Shown here piece after piece: positions 38,574 to 51,135 of a stretch of DNA of 64,000 nucleotides. The stretch is taken from contig JAQZDE010000067.1 of the NCBI GenBank assembly GCA_037576195.1, forward strand, positions 1 through 64,000, written 5' to 3'. The translations under genes and the position numbers were made by a program. The DNA is from Phytoseiulus persimilis (Eukaryota > Arthropoda > Arachnida > Mesostigmata > Phytoseiidae). Under the pieces are notes generated by a model, which worked only from the letters and a program-made list of their open reading frames with translations, ran no database searches and was not told the origin of the DNA. The number at the start of each line of letters is the position of its first letter. The first letter of the stretch is position 1.

Positions 38574-39307
38574 GATGGGAACAAGGAAGCACAACGTTCA
38601 AGTCGGGGATTCTTCACACGAAAACTCGAAGCACCGAAAATGAGTTGCTAAATTTTCATCCACACACCGAAATGTACACAACGAGCAGACGCTCGAGCTT
38701 TGAAAAAATGGCGCTCCGTTTTGAAATCTACAGAACTACCACTTCGTCGTGGTGGCGTTTCTTCTTCTCCTTCAAGATTCAAAGAGACACTGGAGCAGTG
38801 GGATACATACGCTGCCTGCCGAGGAGTGAGGTTCCGAAACTTGAAGGTACGTTCGCGCTCGTACTCTGCCAATAGAACTGCTCCACTTTCTGTCGATATT
38901 CCAATAACAGCAGGGTCTGAAGCCCGCCCGTTCTCGTGCTGGACGCTTAATAGAACGATACTTGAAACATATTGTTGTCGACCTCAACGAGGCTTAAGGG
39001 CCGAACTGAGGCGATTCATGTACGACGTCGATGGTCGCTCTATTTCGTCGATTGCTTCGTCAGAATATGAGTTATTCAAATCTTACATTGAGTAAACTGA
39101 GGGAACGCTGACGCAGTGCCGAACGATTCATGGAGGACTTGGGAATCATTCGATTGCGTACCATTGGGCGAGTCCTCCGCGGTATTTGAGCAGTACCGTA
39201 CCTTGGCAAATTTGACTCCGCGCAAATTCCAGCCGTCTCGAAAAGTTGCAAGCTGCGCGTAGGCAATAATCCAGCGAAACAATCATTACTCCTGATCGGT
39301 TTGCAGT
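38574..39307. promoter_or_regulatory. Shared upstream region of PSMD6 (-) and selenoprotein H (+)
   Basis: Two start codons face away from each other across 734 bp with no supported gene between them. Both leaders and promoters must lie here. I see no clear TATA box. A bidirectional promoter is inferred from geometry only. Confidence 0.4.
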
Positions 39308-40124
39308 ATGGCACGCGCGAAACCTCGCGCAAGAACCAGAGCAGCACCCGGAGCTGGCCGGAAAACTTCGGGCATAAAGAAGTCGCGAGCAAAAAACGAG
39401 GAAGAAAATCATGCTATCGAGAGTGCGGCAGCCGTAATCAGAAGTCGTGGTAGGCAGAGGTAACTTGCATGTTCTGGTTTTGAATTTTATTTGAGCCGGA
39501 GCTTCTAGGAGGCTGCCTGTGGCGTTTCGATGAACACATTTCATGGAGTGCATGATTCCGTCGTAGGGCTCCTGAAGAAGGTGCGGCAGGTGCGCACAAA
39601 GCCGTGAGATCGCCTGCTCTTGTGGAATCTTCAGCTGACAATGTCGCGAAAGATGTGGTTGACACAGTTCCGAAGTCAGTTTGCGGCGACTTGAAGGTTC
39701 GCGTTGAACACTGGTGAGTGGAGAAAGCTCATGACGACTTATACTTTGAACTGCTAAAACTCCGGATATCATAATCGATCAGTGCTCCCTGAAATATTCA
39801 CATTATCTGAGGACACAGATTTGTGGAAAATAGACAGTTGACTCCGCTTCCCAATGTTACAGCACCTCTTGACGGGTCTACTCGCGGCACGCCCAGGCTC
39901 TCCAAAAAGCCCTCATTGAAGCTTTCCCAGAAAGTCTGAACGAATCAAGTTTCTCTATGAATAAGACCAAGCCTCGCTCAAAAAGTTTTGAGTTTGTGCT
40001 CATCCGAGACGGCGAGGAGGAAGTTATCTGGTCCGGTCACAAACTTGGGCCACCCAGAGCTCTGAAATTTCCCGCGCCTGAGAAACTTGTGGAACTTTTC
40101 GCTGGGAAAATTAACAAAAACTAG
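39308..40124 (+). CDS. SELENOH: Selenoprotein H (in-frame TGA read as selenocysteine)
   Basis: Exons: 39308-39459, 39567-39713, 39863-40124. Phases join to 186 residues ending at TAG. Residue 103 is encoded by TGA at 39870-39872 and lies in the motif C-T-S-U at residues 100-103, followed by RVY. Human SELENOH has EHCTSURVYGRNA at the same place. Downstream, FEFVLIRDGEEEVIWSGHK, LGPPRALKFP and EKLVELF match human FEVTLLRPDG, GPPRKLKFP and VVEEL. The frame after TGA stays open to a natural end. The basic N-terminus (MARAKPRARTRAAPG) fits the nuclear, DNA-binding thioredoxin-fold redox protein. The N-terminal part is about 60 residues longer than in human. A SECIS element follows at 40211. The exon 2 acceptor (TCGTAG) has a weak pyrimidine tract and is the least certain border. 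Confidence 0.93.
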
Positions 40125-40210
40125 GCATCGTGACAACGACGATCTGAGCTCTCTATAGTCAGAGAATTCTCTTCGACGATCGCCCAGTCAGCTCATCGAG
40201 GGCAAGCTTT

Positions 40211-40276
40211 CGGCTGCGGTGAATGACGAGGCAAAACTAAAGCTGCCAAGACGTTTTGTTTCTGATGACGCGGCCG
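40211..40276 (+). promoter_or_regulatory. SECIS element in the selenoprotein H 3' UTR
   Basis: This lies 86 nt after the stop. Helix I pairs CGGCTGCG (40211-40218) with CGCGGCCG (40269-40276), with one G-U pair. The non-Watson-Crick quartet is supplied by ATGAC (40223-40227) and TGAT (40263-40266). Helix II pairs GAGGCAAAAC (40228-40237) with GTTTTGTTTC (40253-40262), ten pairs with two G-U. The 15-nt apical loop starts TAAA and so carries the conserved unpaired A residues. This is the arrangement bound by SBP2 to recode UGA in eukaryotes. Confidence 0.9.
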
Positions 40277-41195
40277 CGAAACTTTCCGCTCGTACTCCTG
40301 AGCCATGAGATTTTAACTTGAATTTAGTTACTTGGCATAGCTAACGTTGGCTTTTTTAATCGATACATTGAATATGGCATGAAATCGGGAAGTGCTGAAA
40401 AATAAGGAAAATTGAGAAATAAAGATTCAAATTTCGTAGATTACAATACTCTGCATCTTACTCGAACACTGGGACTTGAAAGAGAAGAAGAAGAATACGA
40501 GGAGAGCCCTGAACACGAGGTTTTCCCCGTGCTGAGGGGAGAACTTGCTTCGGGAGAACTACAACGAAGTTCCAAGCTGCCTGAGGATGCTCTGCATTAG
40601 GGGCGGTCGAGCAAAATTTGGACCACGGGCATCCACAGGGCCGAACTGGGGGATCGGTCGAGCCCCCGTCAGGATCTGATACCATACTCCTCTGTTTTCT
40701 CTCAACCAAAACTGATTCGTTCTGTCTAACGGTGTAGCGAGAATGGTTAGAAACAATGCTTGGAACCTGTTCAACAACATTCTATGACTCTTGGAGGACC
40801 AAGAAAAATTATTTTCGAGCTCGAATCGAGACATTCTTGAAACGACAGGGATTTATTTCTTTGGGAATGATATGAATCAATCTATCACTTGGGTCGGTCC
40901 GCCATCCAGTTAAAAAGCCCCATGCGAATACTGATGGTGCCTTCCAGACGACAATCTAACAGTTGGTGATGGAGTCCATGGAAGCGGAGCTTGGAGATGA
41001 GTTCAATTCAGTGGTAAAATACGGATATCGACCGAGAGTGACGAGTTGACAAGTCGTGACCATCGCTCACACGAAAAATGCAAATCATAGGACATCAGGC
41101 TAACATTTTAGGGACACAATCGACGAAACTGCTCAGACCCCGGCTCGCTCTAATCCTGACAGGCAGCCGCTGTTCATACTTTCAGCGCGACCAGA

Positions 41196-41620
41196 ATGAC
41201 CAGATACATGTTGAGTCGTATGATTTTGGCGTTTTTCTTCATCGAAGGTAAGTTTGCCCAGATTTTCTCACGAGGACCTCGCGTGAGGACCGCTGAATCA
41301 GCGCTGCTTACGTTGCAGGCTTCGCTCGAATGGAAAGATGCAGTCAGCCCCCTGAAGTGGGTGAATGCCGTGCAAGATTGCCACGCTTCTACTACGATAC
41401 AGCGCTTGGAAAATGTCGCCGTTTCCATTATGGTGGCTGTGGTGGCAATGAGAACAACTTCGGGACCTTGGAAGAGTGTAACTCGTCTTGCGTTGTCAGC
41501 GTCGAGCGCGATCGTGTTTCCCCGGTCGAGGCTCCGAAACTCTCTCGGCGGCGAAGCGATTTCCGATCGAAACCAAAAAGACATACGAGCTCCTCTATTC
41601 CATCAAATAAATTGGTCTGA
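41196..41620 (+). CDS. Secreted single Kunitz/BPTI-domain protein
   Basis: Two exons, 41196-41247 and 41319-41620, join in phase 1 to give 117 residues. The first about 20 residues form a short hydrophobic signal (MILAFFFIEGFA). The six cysteines at 25, 34, 50, 58, 71 and 75 have exact Kunitz spacing, with FYYDTALGKC and HYGGCGGNENNF. The residue after the second cysteine (P1) is Arg35, predicting inhibition of trypsin-like serine proteases. A basic tail of about 40 residues follows (RRRSDFRSKPKRH), without further cysteines. Such proteins are abundant in arthropod haemolymph, saliva and venom; which applies here is unknown. Confidence 0.92.
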
Positions 41621-42156
41621 TCCAAGTCAATAAGCCATCAGATCGTTCTCTGCCGGAGAAGAATTCGTTTCTACAGAGCTTTCCCTCAAGAGAAGCGAGC
41701 GTAAATGAGCACTCAAGGAGAGCATGAAGGCTTGCTAAAGCGTCGGGGAGAGGCTCTTCTTCCCATGATTCGAGAAGGGTAGAGTTCCTTGTTAGATGGT
41801 GAGAATAGTTACAGTCATCAGTACCATCCACTGATTTCTGCCTGGAAGATGTTCTATTCAGTTGAATATGTGTTCCTTAGAGTGGGAGGAAATTCTCATT
41901 GTTCCATCTGGTGTGCAGCCCTCTCGACAATCCATCATCCATGTTGTGCTCTGCGTCACGATCGAAAAACATTCAGTTTATTCTAATTATGTCCGTTCTG
42001 GCTCCTTGGAGCTGTTCAAGCTCATCTGTCGATACAGTTCGAATATCAGGCTTTCGAATGTTGTGGTGGTGCTGCGTCTCTCTCTAACTCTCGGCATAAG
42101 TTCTGCCACGTGAAACGGAGCTGGCCAAAATTGAAACGCATCAAGAACCATCCACC

Positions 42157-42862
42157 ATGTCAGGAACGAGCTCGTCAGAACTCGCCATCTTTTCCATTAG
42201 GCAATCCGTCACGACTGAGTCGGACTCTGTGGAAGATTTCGAAGTTCTTGAGGCGAGAAAAAATACCCTCCGAGGTAAGGCGATTCAGCTGTTCATATAA
42301 TAATCCAGTTGCTCACATTTGTGTTGACTCGCGCGAGCTGTTTTCACTTCTGTCAAGGTCTTGTCGGAGAACTCAAATTCAGGTCTTTATTCTGGGGGTA
42401 CTCGAGATAATCCAAGGAACGGTGGACGCCTCGAACGCAGTTCTCTCTCGGACCTCACGGAATGGGGGAAGGTCGGTTTGTGAAAGCAGCACGAACAGAA
42501 AAAAATAAAAATATTCACATCATTCAGCCGCTGATCACAGCTGGCAACGGCGTGATCTTACACGGAGAGGTTGTATCGACAGATTAACCGAAGCCACTCC
42601 CAAACTTCGAAAGTTGTAGGCACGGTCATGGACTCATTCTGACCAGGTTGGGCAGGTCTCTGTAATCAGAAGCGGCGCAAGCTAGCTGCCTCTCTCCCGT
42701 TGGGTATTAAGCTCAGTTCAACGTCATTCGAACCTGACGGTTTTTCCGAGATTGTTGGAAGGTGGGAACGTCTCTGATTCGGTATGGCAATGTTTCTTTG
42801 TTTATTCCTCAATAGGTGTCTTCGCCAACGATCTCCGACGATTGGAACCCCTCCTTCAATGA
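42157..42862 (+). CDS. Candidate 54-residue two-exon protein
   Basis: ATG at 42157 stands in a strong initiation context (CCACCATG). Exon 42157-42274 encodes an acidic stretch (TTESDSVEDFEVLEARKNTL) and ends in phase 1 at GTAAGG. An acceptor at 42815 (CCTCAATAG) continues in phase with VFANDLRRLEPLLQ and then TGA. The alternative frame of the second exon reads DWNPSFNESFSF, which resembles a C2-domain strand, but its phase does not fit this first exon. No family is recognised. Confidence 0.35.
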
Positions 42863-45800
42863 ATCATTCTCATTCATTCAGGAACTGGGTGGCAGAAGAC
42901 TTCCCCGAGAGGGAAAGCTTCCATGGAGCATTGCAATCGAACTCCGTCATCGCTTGGTTACTCCCATAGGACTTACGCCATTTCAGCGCCAAATCTACTG
43001 AAGAGTCTTTCGTCGTCTACTCGCAATCGATTATTTCCCGATTCCCAGCTAAAACGGATCAGACACTATTACTATGAAAGGATAAATGAAGAAATAGAAC
43101 CCATAAGGGAACTTTCCATTGCCGAATCCAAATCTGGAACGTTGCCCATTTCTAAATATTGTTGGGGAAACCCCACTTCGCGATCACCCTGTATGAACGC
43201 TGGGCTCTATATGTTCTTGGACTCTGGATATCTTCGGGCTCAGAATGCTCCTGGCATATTGATATCCTTGGGCTCGGATTTTCCACTGGGTTCAAATTTA
43301 ACATAGTTCTGAATGTTTTCTGGTTCAATACGTCAGTCCCCCTGAACCGAGATTGCTGCGAGCTGGTTTCGAACCATTCGATTCGGCTCAGTTTAGCTAA
43401 ATGAGAAAAACCCGACACAGACAAGACCCTCGACACTGCCGAATCATTGCGGAGAACGTCTCCTCGGTCTCAGAAGATCCATGCTGGAGAAAAAAGTCCA
43501 GACCTCTCTCAGTGTGACCCCTTGCGGAGATGATGCATAGACAGGATCTAGAATGCATCAATGCATATTCGGAAGCTCGCAGTTTCTCCACCATCGAGTC
43601 GTCCAGGGTACCGCAGAAGTCAAGACGAACTCGTTCGTGACGGATGAGCCCCGCCCTCCGCAGTTCAATCAACGATATACCGCCGACTCGCAAACAAATC
43701 GAGGAGCAATAAATGAAAGTTCATGGAACATGGATTGGAAGCAAATCTCATGTTATCGCTGCGAATGAATTCGGCTGATCCGAATCGGAGTAAGAGCCCT
43801 GGGTAGCCGACCCGTTTGCGTATGCATCAGTCACTGGGCAGAGCTATGGCATCAGCTTGGCGGGTGCTGATAGCTCACGAAACGGAATATAGCCGGATAG
43901 CGGGTATTCAGAGTGTAGGTGTCACCAGCACCGGTCGGGCTCGATTCCTCCGACAGCCCATGAACCAGGTTCAGCCGGAGAGCGAGCACCACTGATTTGA
44001 AGGTGAACAGAGAACGAGCAAAGGAGATGCAGTAGCAGCTGTCGTAGTTGCTGACACGGTCCCCTCCATCGTCGTCATCACTGCAGTGAGCGGAGGCGGC
44101 GGCACCAGCAACAGACAGCTAGGAAGCGAGCGGGCAAGCAAGAAGTAAGGCAGCAGCGGCAGCCGCAGCGAACGAGCGAGCTGAACCAGCATCCGCGGCC
44201 GCTTCAGCGGCGGCACCAACAACGGCTAACACCAACACATTCCAAAACGGTCACGTGACCCCAGATGAGGAATGTCAACAATTCAGGAGTGGACGTCGAT
44301 GGAACTTCTGGCTGAAGATCCCTGTAGCTTCGAATTTACGGAACTTACTTGCCGGATGAGCCGTTCTAATCTTTGCCGTGCTGAATGTCGAGGCGTTCTT
44401 CCCGGAAAACGTGCAGTCTAGTGAGTGTTCCATGTAAACGACCCTAGTCTACTAACCAATCGGCTAGCAGCCAGCGTGCCACCGAACGAGAGTCACGATA
44501 GATGGTGTCACAGTACATACGTTCATCATAACATAAGAACTTCTTCGCTGTTGCGGCTGCAAATGCGGGCCCAAGAGAGCCGGAAAACTCAACATCATAC
44601 GGATGATCCGAGAGCTACGAAGCTCTCCATTTCCGTCACAGAAATGCTCCAGCTGCCACAGCTGTTGCAGATGGATAACTGCAGCTTGTGGGTCCCTTTG
44701 TGCTTTTTGTTAACGAGCCCGCTGTCGCTCTTTGACGACAACCATAGCTCGTCGTGCCAATCGTGCTTCCAGGTCTGATTACTATTCGCCCGTTTTTGTG
44801 TCAACAAGTAATCTTCAACAGGTAGGCTCATAGCGCCAGGCAGCGAGAATTATCAAACTTCGTAGACTGCCGCCATGGAGAATGATGACCAGGCTCGTGT
44901 CGACCATAGTTTCTAACTGTTTGGTTACTGTTGCCGCGCGAAGCCACTTACGGCCAATATGGCCGCCTCCTGAACCCCTAAACACGGCTGAAGAGCGAAT
45001 TGGTCCTCTATAAGTTCTCAGCCGTAGTGCTCAACCTTGTTTTCCGCTGAAGACGGAGCTTGATGCATTGTCGTATCCGATCAGGATGTTGACGGTCGGC
45101 TATTTGACGGCACGGTGTTATGGTCAACGGAGGTAACCTCCATGTCCTAAGCGGCGGCAATAGAAAGATCGTTCAGGAATGCCCCCTCTGGGGGGAGGGT
45201 TCGCCCTCAATTCATCTGGCGCGGCTCCCCGCATGAACCCCGAAGATCTCACCCGCTATCGTGGCCGCGTCGCCCCAGCCCGCTAGCTCTTTGAGACTAC
45301 ATCGACGCATTTAGAGATTTATTCTGGTTCGTCAGAGTGATTTGGACCGAGTAGAATTCACCGAGTGGTTTCTGCGGTGTCAACGAATCGTGTCTATGAT
45401 GGCGAGGGCAGTAGCCGCCGCAGTGATGCGCAATCTCTATGGAGCTCCTCCGGAGCATCCTCCGTGAATCGAGAAGTCCGTGAGATGCGACAAGGAGCGC
45501 CCGCTGTTTCGCGATCATGACGGCTCACTCGGAGTTTGTTATCCATGCTGATCAAGCGAGATGACCAGGTTTGAGTGGAACTCTCCTAATTTTGATTGGT
45601 TTCGACACTTCCATTTAGATCTCCTCGCCGTCCGACCTCTTGGAGTGGCGATTTTTGTCCCGTCGAACCGGAAATTCTCTCATATTTCGGCCGAGTCCCT
45701 TCAGATCGATCCCCGATATTTCATGTCCGCTGAATGGCTGAACTTAGAAGAAACCTAGTCCTATGGGGGAGGCTCGGGTTCGTGACTGATGTCCGACGCT

Positions 45801-45875
45801 AACTACTATCGGCTCTCCTTGCAGATGTCGCCGGAAATGAGTGTCACTTGTTGACAGCAAAGCCGGCTGCGCAGA
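42863..45875. other. Upstream region of LATS/Warts
   Basis: No conserved protein is visible. About 43980-44240 is rich in CAG, CGG and CAA triplets, resembling the long leaders of arthropod regulatory genes. A donor (CTAGTGAGT) near 44410 could end such a non-coding exon, with an acceptor (CTCCTTGCAG) at 45824 just before the LATS start. Degenerate copies of a GGACTCTGG / GGGCTCGGA-like unit recur at 43200-43290. Confidence 0.3.
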
Positions 45876-48800
45876 ATGACTCGGCCGCTACCGGCGTTGC
45901 CTGGGGCAGAGCCCCCAGACAGGGAGAGGCCGTCGTCAGTTGCGTCGAATGCTTCATCGCATCCCAAGGAATACAGAATGATGGCCCTCCAACAGATCCG
46001 AAACAGTCTGGAACCCTTTGCAAATCAGCTGGATATCCCTCTTCAAGCTCACCATGCGATGAAGCGGAGCGAAATGAGTTCCGCGTCATCCACAACCTCG
46101 GAATCGAGTTATGGCTACACTGCTTTCAGCGCCCTCCCGCCGAAAGCACCCGGCCGTCCTCCTGTAAGTGCCAAGTCCCGATACTGATGAACAGCACAGT
46201 GTTCGTATCTGAATCTTCCGATCGGAATTCGGGCAACGTCCAGTTTCCGCCCCGGCAACTCGGGCTCGGCCTGAAGAACTCGCGAACGTGACCGGGCCGG
46301 AAGAAGGCGGCCGCGCGTGCAACCGCGCGCGAAAGCGTCGCATCACCTTGGATGAGTCGCCGCAGTCGAAAAGAACGAAGAGTCGTCCCCTCTGGTCGTT
46401 GTGTCTTCCACTCGACGCCCGACTTCTGTGAACAAAATCTCGAATCGTTCCGTTTTGCAGGAATCGGTGCATCGATCTCATTCTTGTGGAGCTCGCAAAC
46501 CTCCGGCGCGTCCTCCTCCCGAGCAACCCCCGTCTACGGCTGACCATCTAACCAATGGGGCTGTGGCACTTCAGCAACAACGAGTGGCGAACCAGAATGC
46601 TCTCATGGGCCTGAAGGCGTTACGACTACCGTCGCAGTCTCTCGACCCGACGGGAACCCCGTTATGGGAGAAAATGACGCTCTCCGGAAACTCGAGTGAC
46701 AGTGGAGTAGAATCCAGTCCGAATGTGAGGAGCATTCTTCCAGATCCCCCGAGGTATGTGACACGGGACGCTGCGCTCTGCATTGGAAACAGAAAAGTTT
46801 GGGAGCTCGTCCCCCATTCTCTTTGTTCACTCGGATCCCTGTGTCGGAATGATTTGACTCCTGAACGGAATATTGTGAACCAACGGAATACTGCACGTCG
46901 AACTGCATGCTGTTCCCTGTAGGAAATGGAATAGCTCTGAGAGCTCGAGATGAACGTCGATGACGTTAAATAGAGAGGAGATGAATCTCGACGTGAGGTT
47001 GAATCCTGAATTCTTTCCCGATGACGAGCAACTCCCCCTCCCCTCCTCGCCGCGAGCCAACGAATTCATTCTCACCGCAGCGCAAGCTCTAGCTTGCTGA
47101 CGCTTCGAGTCGTTGTTACTTATATTTATCAGAGGAAGAAGAAGATCTTTGCATCGCATTTTCGACGTGGACTACGACAAGAATCGGTTTGTGTATGATT
47201 CTTAGGAACCTTCCCTCGACGTTTCGAGGGAATGGTTTGATCGAAATTCCCGGGGTCGAGCCGAGAGACTAACTGACGCAGCCGTCGCCTCAGACGACAA
47301 TGACCCACTTGCGAGGAATTTCGCTCACGCCCGCCAGAGTCAGTCTTCATGCACTTCTTCCTCTCGAATACGGACAACCGGCTTCGCTTGTGGCTGTCTG
47401 TTGCCATCATATTATCCTCTTTGGCTGGTTCTCCCGTCGCTGGCCGTTGCACACTTCGAGAACGGCTCTCTCACTTGGTCGTCTCTCTTATCGAGTAGAG
47501 GAGTTCACAATGGTTCGCTGAATGCCAAGCCTTTGTGGGAAACCTTTCGGAATGGTCCTGCCGAATTCTATTCTCAAGCACCAATTATCGTCAACCGTTG
47601 CTGTAAACGTTTCTCAAACCGATTCGCCGGAGTCATTGAACACGCTTACCGCATTGTCATTCGACGGTGGTCTTATACGTCGAGTGGATCTAGCAGTCCT
47701 AAATTATTGAATTCGAGCGCGAAAAAAAGCTCTAAATGAGCGATATCGCGACATGCCTCCGGGGCTTTTCCCGAACGGTGAAGTGCTCGCATGCGGCTCG
47801 CGCGCTTAGCGGGTTCAGTTTACGAACTGCGATACTTAGTGTGACAGGATTCCAAACATTCTCCGGGAGACTCGGGCGCCCTCTTGAGGCGCTCTGAGTC
47901 CCCGTAGCTCTTAGAGCTCTCGCCACCTTCAGAGTGGAGATTCTAGGCCGGGCGATTCTCATCTTGCAGAGGAGTTGAGTCGTCGCAGTCGAACAGAAAA
48001 TACAACATGAAAGTCATCTATTCTTATATCGATTGCTACAGTGGGCTGCCGTTGGTGGTCAAGTACGTCACCGAGATCGACGCAGGCGGGGTGCAGCTCG
48101 TGCATGATCGGCAGTCGTTCTGTTATATGTGTAACTCCTCGCTGTCATTCCAGGCTGCTGCAGAGCCCGGACTACTATCAGCAACCTCCACCTCAACTAT
48201 ACCCCAAGAATCCGCCAGCGGAACCTCCTCCGCCGCCTCCGAGGCCCGAGCGAACTATCGGACCACCGATCGCTCCTCCGCCGGTGCACGGCCCAAAACC
48301 GTCGTCGAAGAAGTTTCATTCTTCTCAGAGAGAACCTCCCCCGCCGTATTCGATATATTCACCTCCGAGTATATCCAGCACCTACTCGGGCCTTTCATTC
48401 GTTAGTTCGTCATCGGGTGAGTCGTGATTCTCCTCGTTTTGACATCTCTCCGACCGTAGGGAGTCGCCGTGAAGATACTCGTGGAAGCCCCCCCCCCCCT
48501 CCCCTCGAATGCGGTCTTACGGTGGTCTCACCGCTATTTCTTGTGTTCGAACTAATCAAACTCTCATTTCGGAATCAGGTGGTAGGCTCTCTCCGACGAG
48601 CACAATGAGCTCCTCCGAATGCTCCATGCCGCGGCGGACCCCTCCGCCGCATCCCCCCGTTTCTCCTCAACCGTCAGTGTGTTCGTCGGTCAGTATAGGG
48701 AGTTTGACAAGTTGCAAGAACTTGCCTCCTCAGCAGGCGGCGTCGTGGGCAGTCAAAAGAGCGAAATCCAAGTCGCCTGTTATCATGCACAGCGTCAAGG

Positions 48801-51135
48801 CGACCCCGATTCAGGTACGCAGCCCCTCTCGTCCTCCTCCCGCTGGAACATCCGAATTCAGAGCCGGGCACACCCAATCGGTTCAATTATCATGTTGCAG
48901 TCTTTCATTCAGAAACCTGTCCCACAAACGGCCACCGCACCTCCCAGCCGCCCAGTGCCACCGGTACCAAGCCAAGGTTACTCGACTCCACCCCCGTATC
49001 CCTGTCCCCCGCCGGTGTATTATCGCAGAGTTCAAGAGCAGCGCTCTGGCCCCACTCCTCCCCCGTTGCCGCCTCCACGGTCAAGCTCTCCAGCCTCCGC
49101 AGGCCAATACAAAAAAATTCATGCACCTTCACCTTCGCCGTCGTTGGCCGACTCAGCGCCCGCAATCGAGCCCCCGAGTTACGCATCTTCGGTAGCCGCG
49201 ATCGCTGCTCAGAGAGTGGCGCCATTCCGCGGACTCACCTCTGACCTGGTTTCGACGGTGGCCAGCATCTGCCAGAGCCAGGTGTCCGCTCTCCAAGGTA
49301 AGAAAGAACGACCGACTCGTTTGCAATCGAGTGAACTGATCGTTGTCCAACCGAGGGCTGCGCTGTCGCACGAGAAACTGACGTGGCTTCGTTGTGCCTT
49401 TGCTCCAGGAACGAATCCCAGCCAGGATGACATGAACATGGACAGTTCCAGCTCTCGATCCGAGAGCCCCGTGACAGAATCGTTTCCAGGAGGAGGCGGG
49501 GTCTGCGGTCATGACTCCGACGAGCCCATCCGCCATCAGAGTCCGATACCGCCAGTGGATTGGATGGACGAAAGAGACGAGTCGAAGGTGCGGAACTACA
49601 GCCCAGACGCTTATAAGTTCTTCATGGAGCAACACGTGGAGAACGTAATGAAGAATCATCAACAACGTCAACACAGACGACAACAGCTGGAAACCGAAAT
49701 GGCGAAGGTTGGCTTGTCGTTGGAAGCTCAATCACAAGTGCGAAAGATGCTCTACCAGAAGGAATCGAATTATATTCGGTTGCGCCGAGCGAAAATGGAG
49801 CACAAGATGTTCGAGAAACTCACCATCATCGGGATGGGCGCGTTCGGCGAAGTTGCGCTCGTTCGGAAAGTCGACACCCAGCAGCTGTATGCAATGAAAA
49901 CTCTTCGGAAAGAGGACGTTCTGAAGCGTAATCAAGTGGCTCATGTGAAAGCCGAACGTGATATCCTTGCGGAGGCGGACAACGAGTGGGTCGTGAAGCT
50001 GTACTACAGCTTCCAGGACGACAAATGCCTTTATTTTGTCATGGACTACATTGCAGGTGGTGATATGATGACGCTGCTCATGATCAAAGGTGAGACCCAA
50101 AATCCCCCTTCCCCCTGTCTGGGAAAAGCTGGAGAATTCCTTCGTGCTTCCGATAAGTGGCTGACGCTGCGAATAGACTCCTCATCTCGGTGTTCTCTTG
50201 CAGAAACTTTCGAAGAGCCGTTGGCACGCTTCTACATCGCCGAACTGACGTGCGCTTTAGAAAGTGTTCACAAATTGGGGTTCATCCATCGAGACATCAA
50301 GCCGGATAACATCTTGATCGATCGGGACGGACATATCAAACTAACGGATTTCGGTTTGTGCACCGGCTTCCGATGGACGCATGACTCGAAGTTCTATCAG
50401 CGGAACGGGAATCACGCGCGGCAAGATTCCATGGACTTCCACGCGTGCGAAGACGAGCATTGCCCCTGCAGGAAGCCTCTAGCTCTGAGGCGTCGCAAAG
50501 CTCAGCAGCGGTGCCGGGCTCAGAGTCTTGTCGGTACGCCCAACTACATCGCTCCCGAAGTGCTGTTGAGGCAACCATACGGTCAGGCTTGCGACTGGTG
50601 GAGTGTTGGTGTGATTCTCTACGAAATGCTCGTGGGCCAGCCTCCTTTTATGGCGGACGTACCTCAGGAGACCCAATTGAAAGTGATAAATTGGCAAAAG
50701 TATCTGACTTTCCCTCCACTACCCGAGCTCAGTGCGGACGCGACAGATATCATCCTTGCTCTGTGCACGAGTCAAGAAAAACGGTTGGGTGCTCGAGGGG
50801 CAGACGAGATCAAGAAGCATCCGTTCTTCAGAGAAACCGATTTCGACGGAAGTTTGCGGAAAACAAAAGCGCCTCATGTTCCCACGATCAACAACCCTGC
50901 CGACGCGGAAAACTTCGATAAGTTTGAAATGCCTAACAGCAGCAAAGTCGAGGGGGCTACCAACGGCGTCAACAGGCCCGGCGATCGTGATGGTGAGCAC
51001 GCATTCCTGGAGTTCACGTTCCGACGATTCTTCGATGATGGCGGGCAGGCCTACCCTTTGCGTTTCGGGCGGCAGATCTTCGAGGAGCAAGAGGCACAGC
51101 AAGTCGATAGTCAGAGCAATCCTGTTTTTGTATAG
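45876..51135 (+). CDS. wts: Serine/threonine kinase LATS (Warts), Hippo pathway
   Basis: Exons: 45876-46163, 46461-46753, 48154-48416, 48579-48814, 48901-49297, 49409-50089, 50204-51135. Phases join to 1029 residues. The N-terminus holds LQQIRNSLEPFAN, as in human LATS1 (LQEIRNSLLPFAN). The Pro-rich middle has PPxY motifs (REPPPPYS, STPPPYP) that can bind WW domains of Yorkie/YAP. The MOB-binding helices start at YSPDAYKFFMEQHVENV. The NDR/LATS kinase domain starts near residue 627: glycine loop GMGAFGEV, Lys656, HRD at 748-750, DFG at 768, activation-loop Ser827 in SLVGTPNYIAPEV, and hydrophobic-motif Thr991 in EFTFRRFF. All catalytic residues are present. LATS phosphorylates and inactivates Yorkie/YAP. 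No UBA domain is evident. Two introns are in frame and stop-free. Confidence 0.96.

Noticed and set aside
39146-39772. 208-codon frame on the minus strand
   Set aside because: It lies antisense to selenoprotein H exons 1 and 2, has no family signal and is explained as a shadow.
43860-43970. tRNA-like B box (GGCTCGATTCC) with an A-box-like TAGCTCAC upstream
   Set aside because: The spacing is too long and no acceptor stem pairs, so no tRNA can be folded.
45180-45260. GC-rich segment with a CCCCCTCTGGGGGG hairpin
   Set aside because: The short hairpin has no U-tract or known RNA motif; it is probably leader or promoter sequence.
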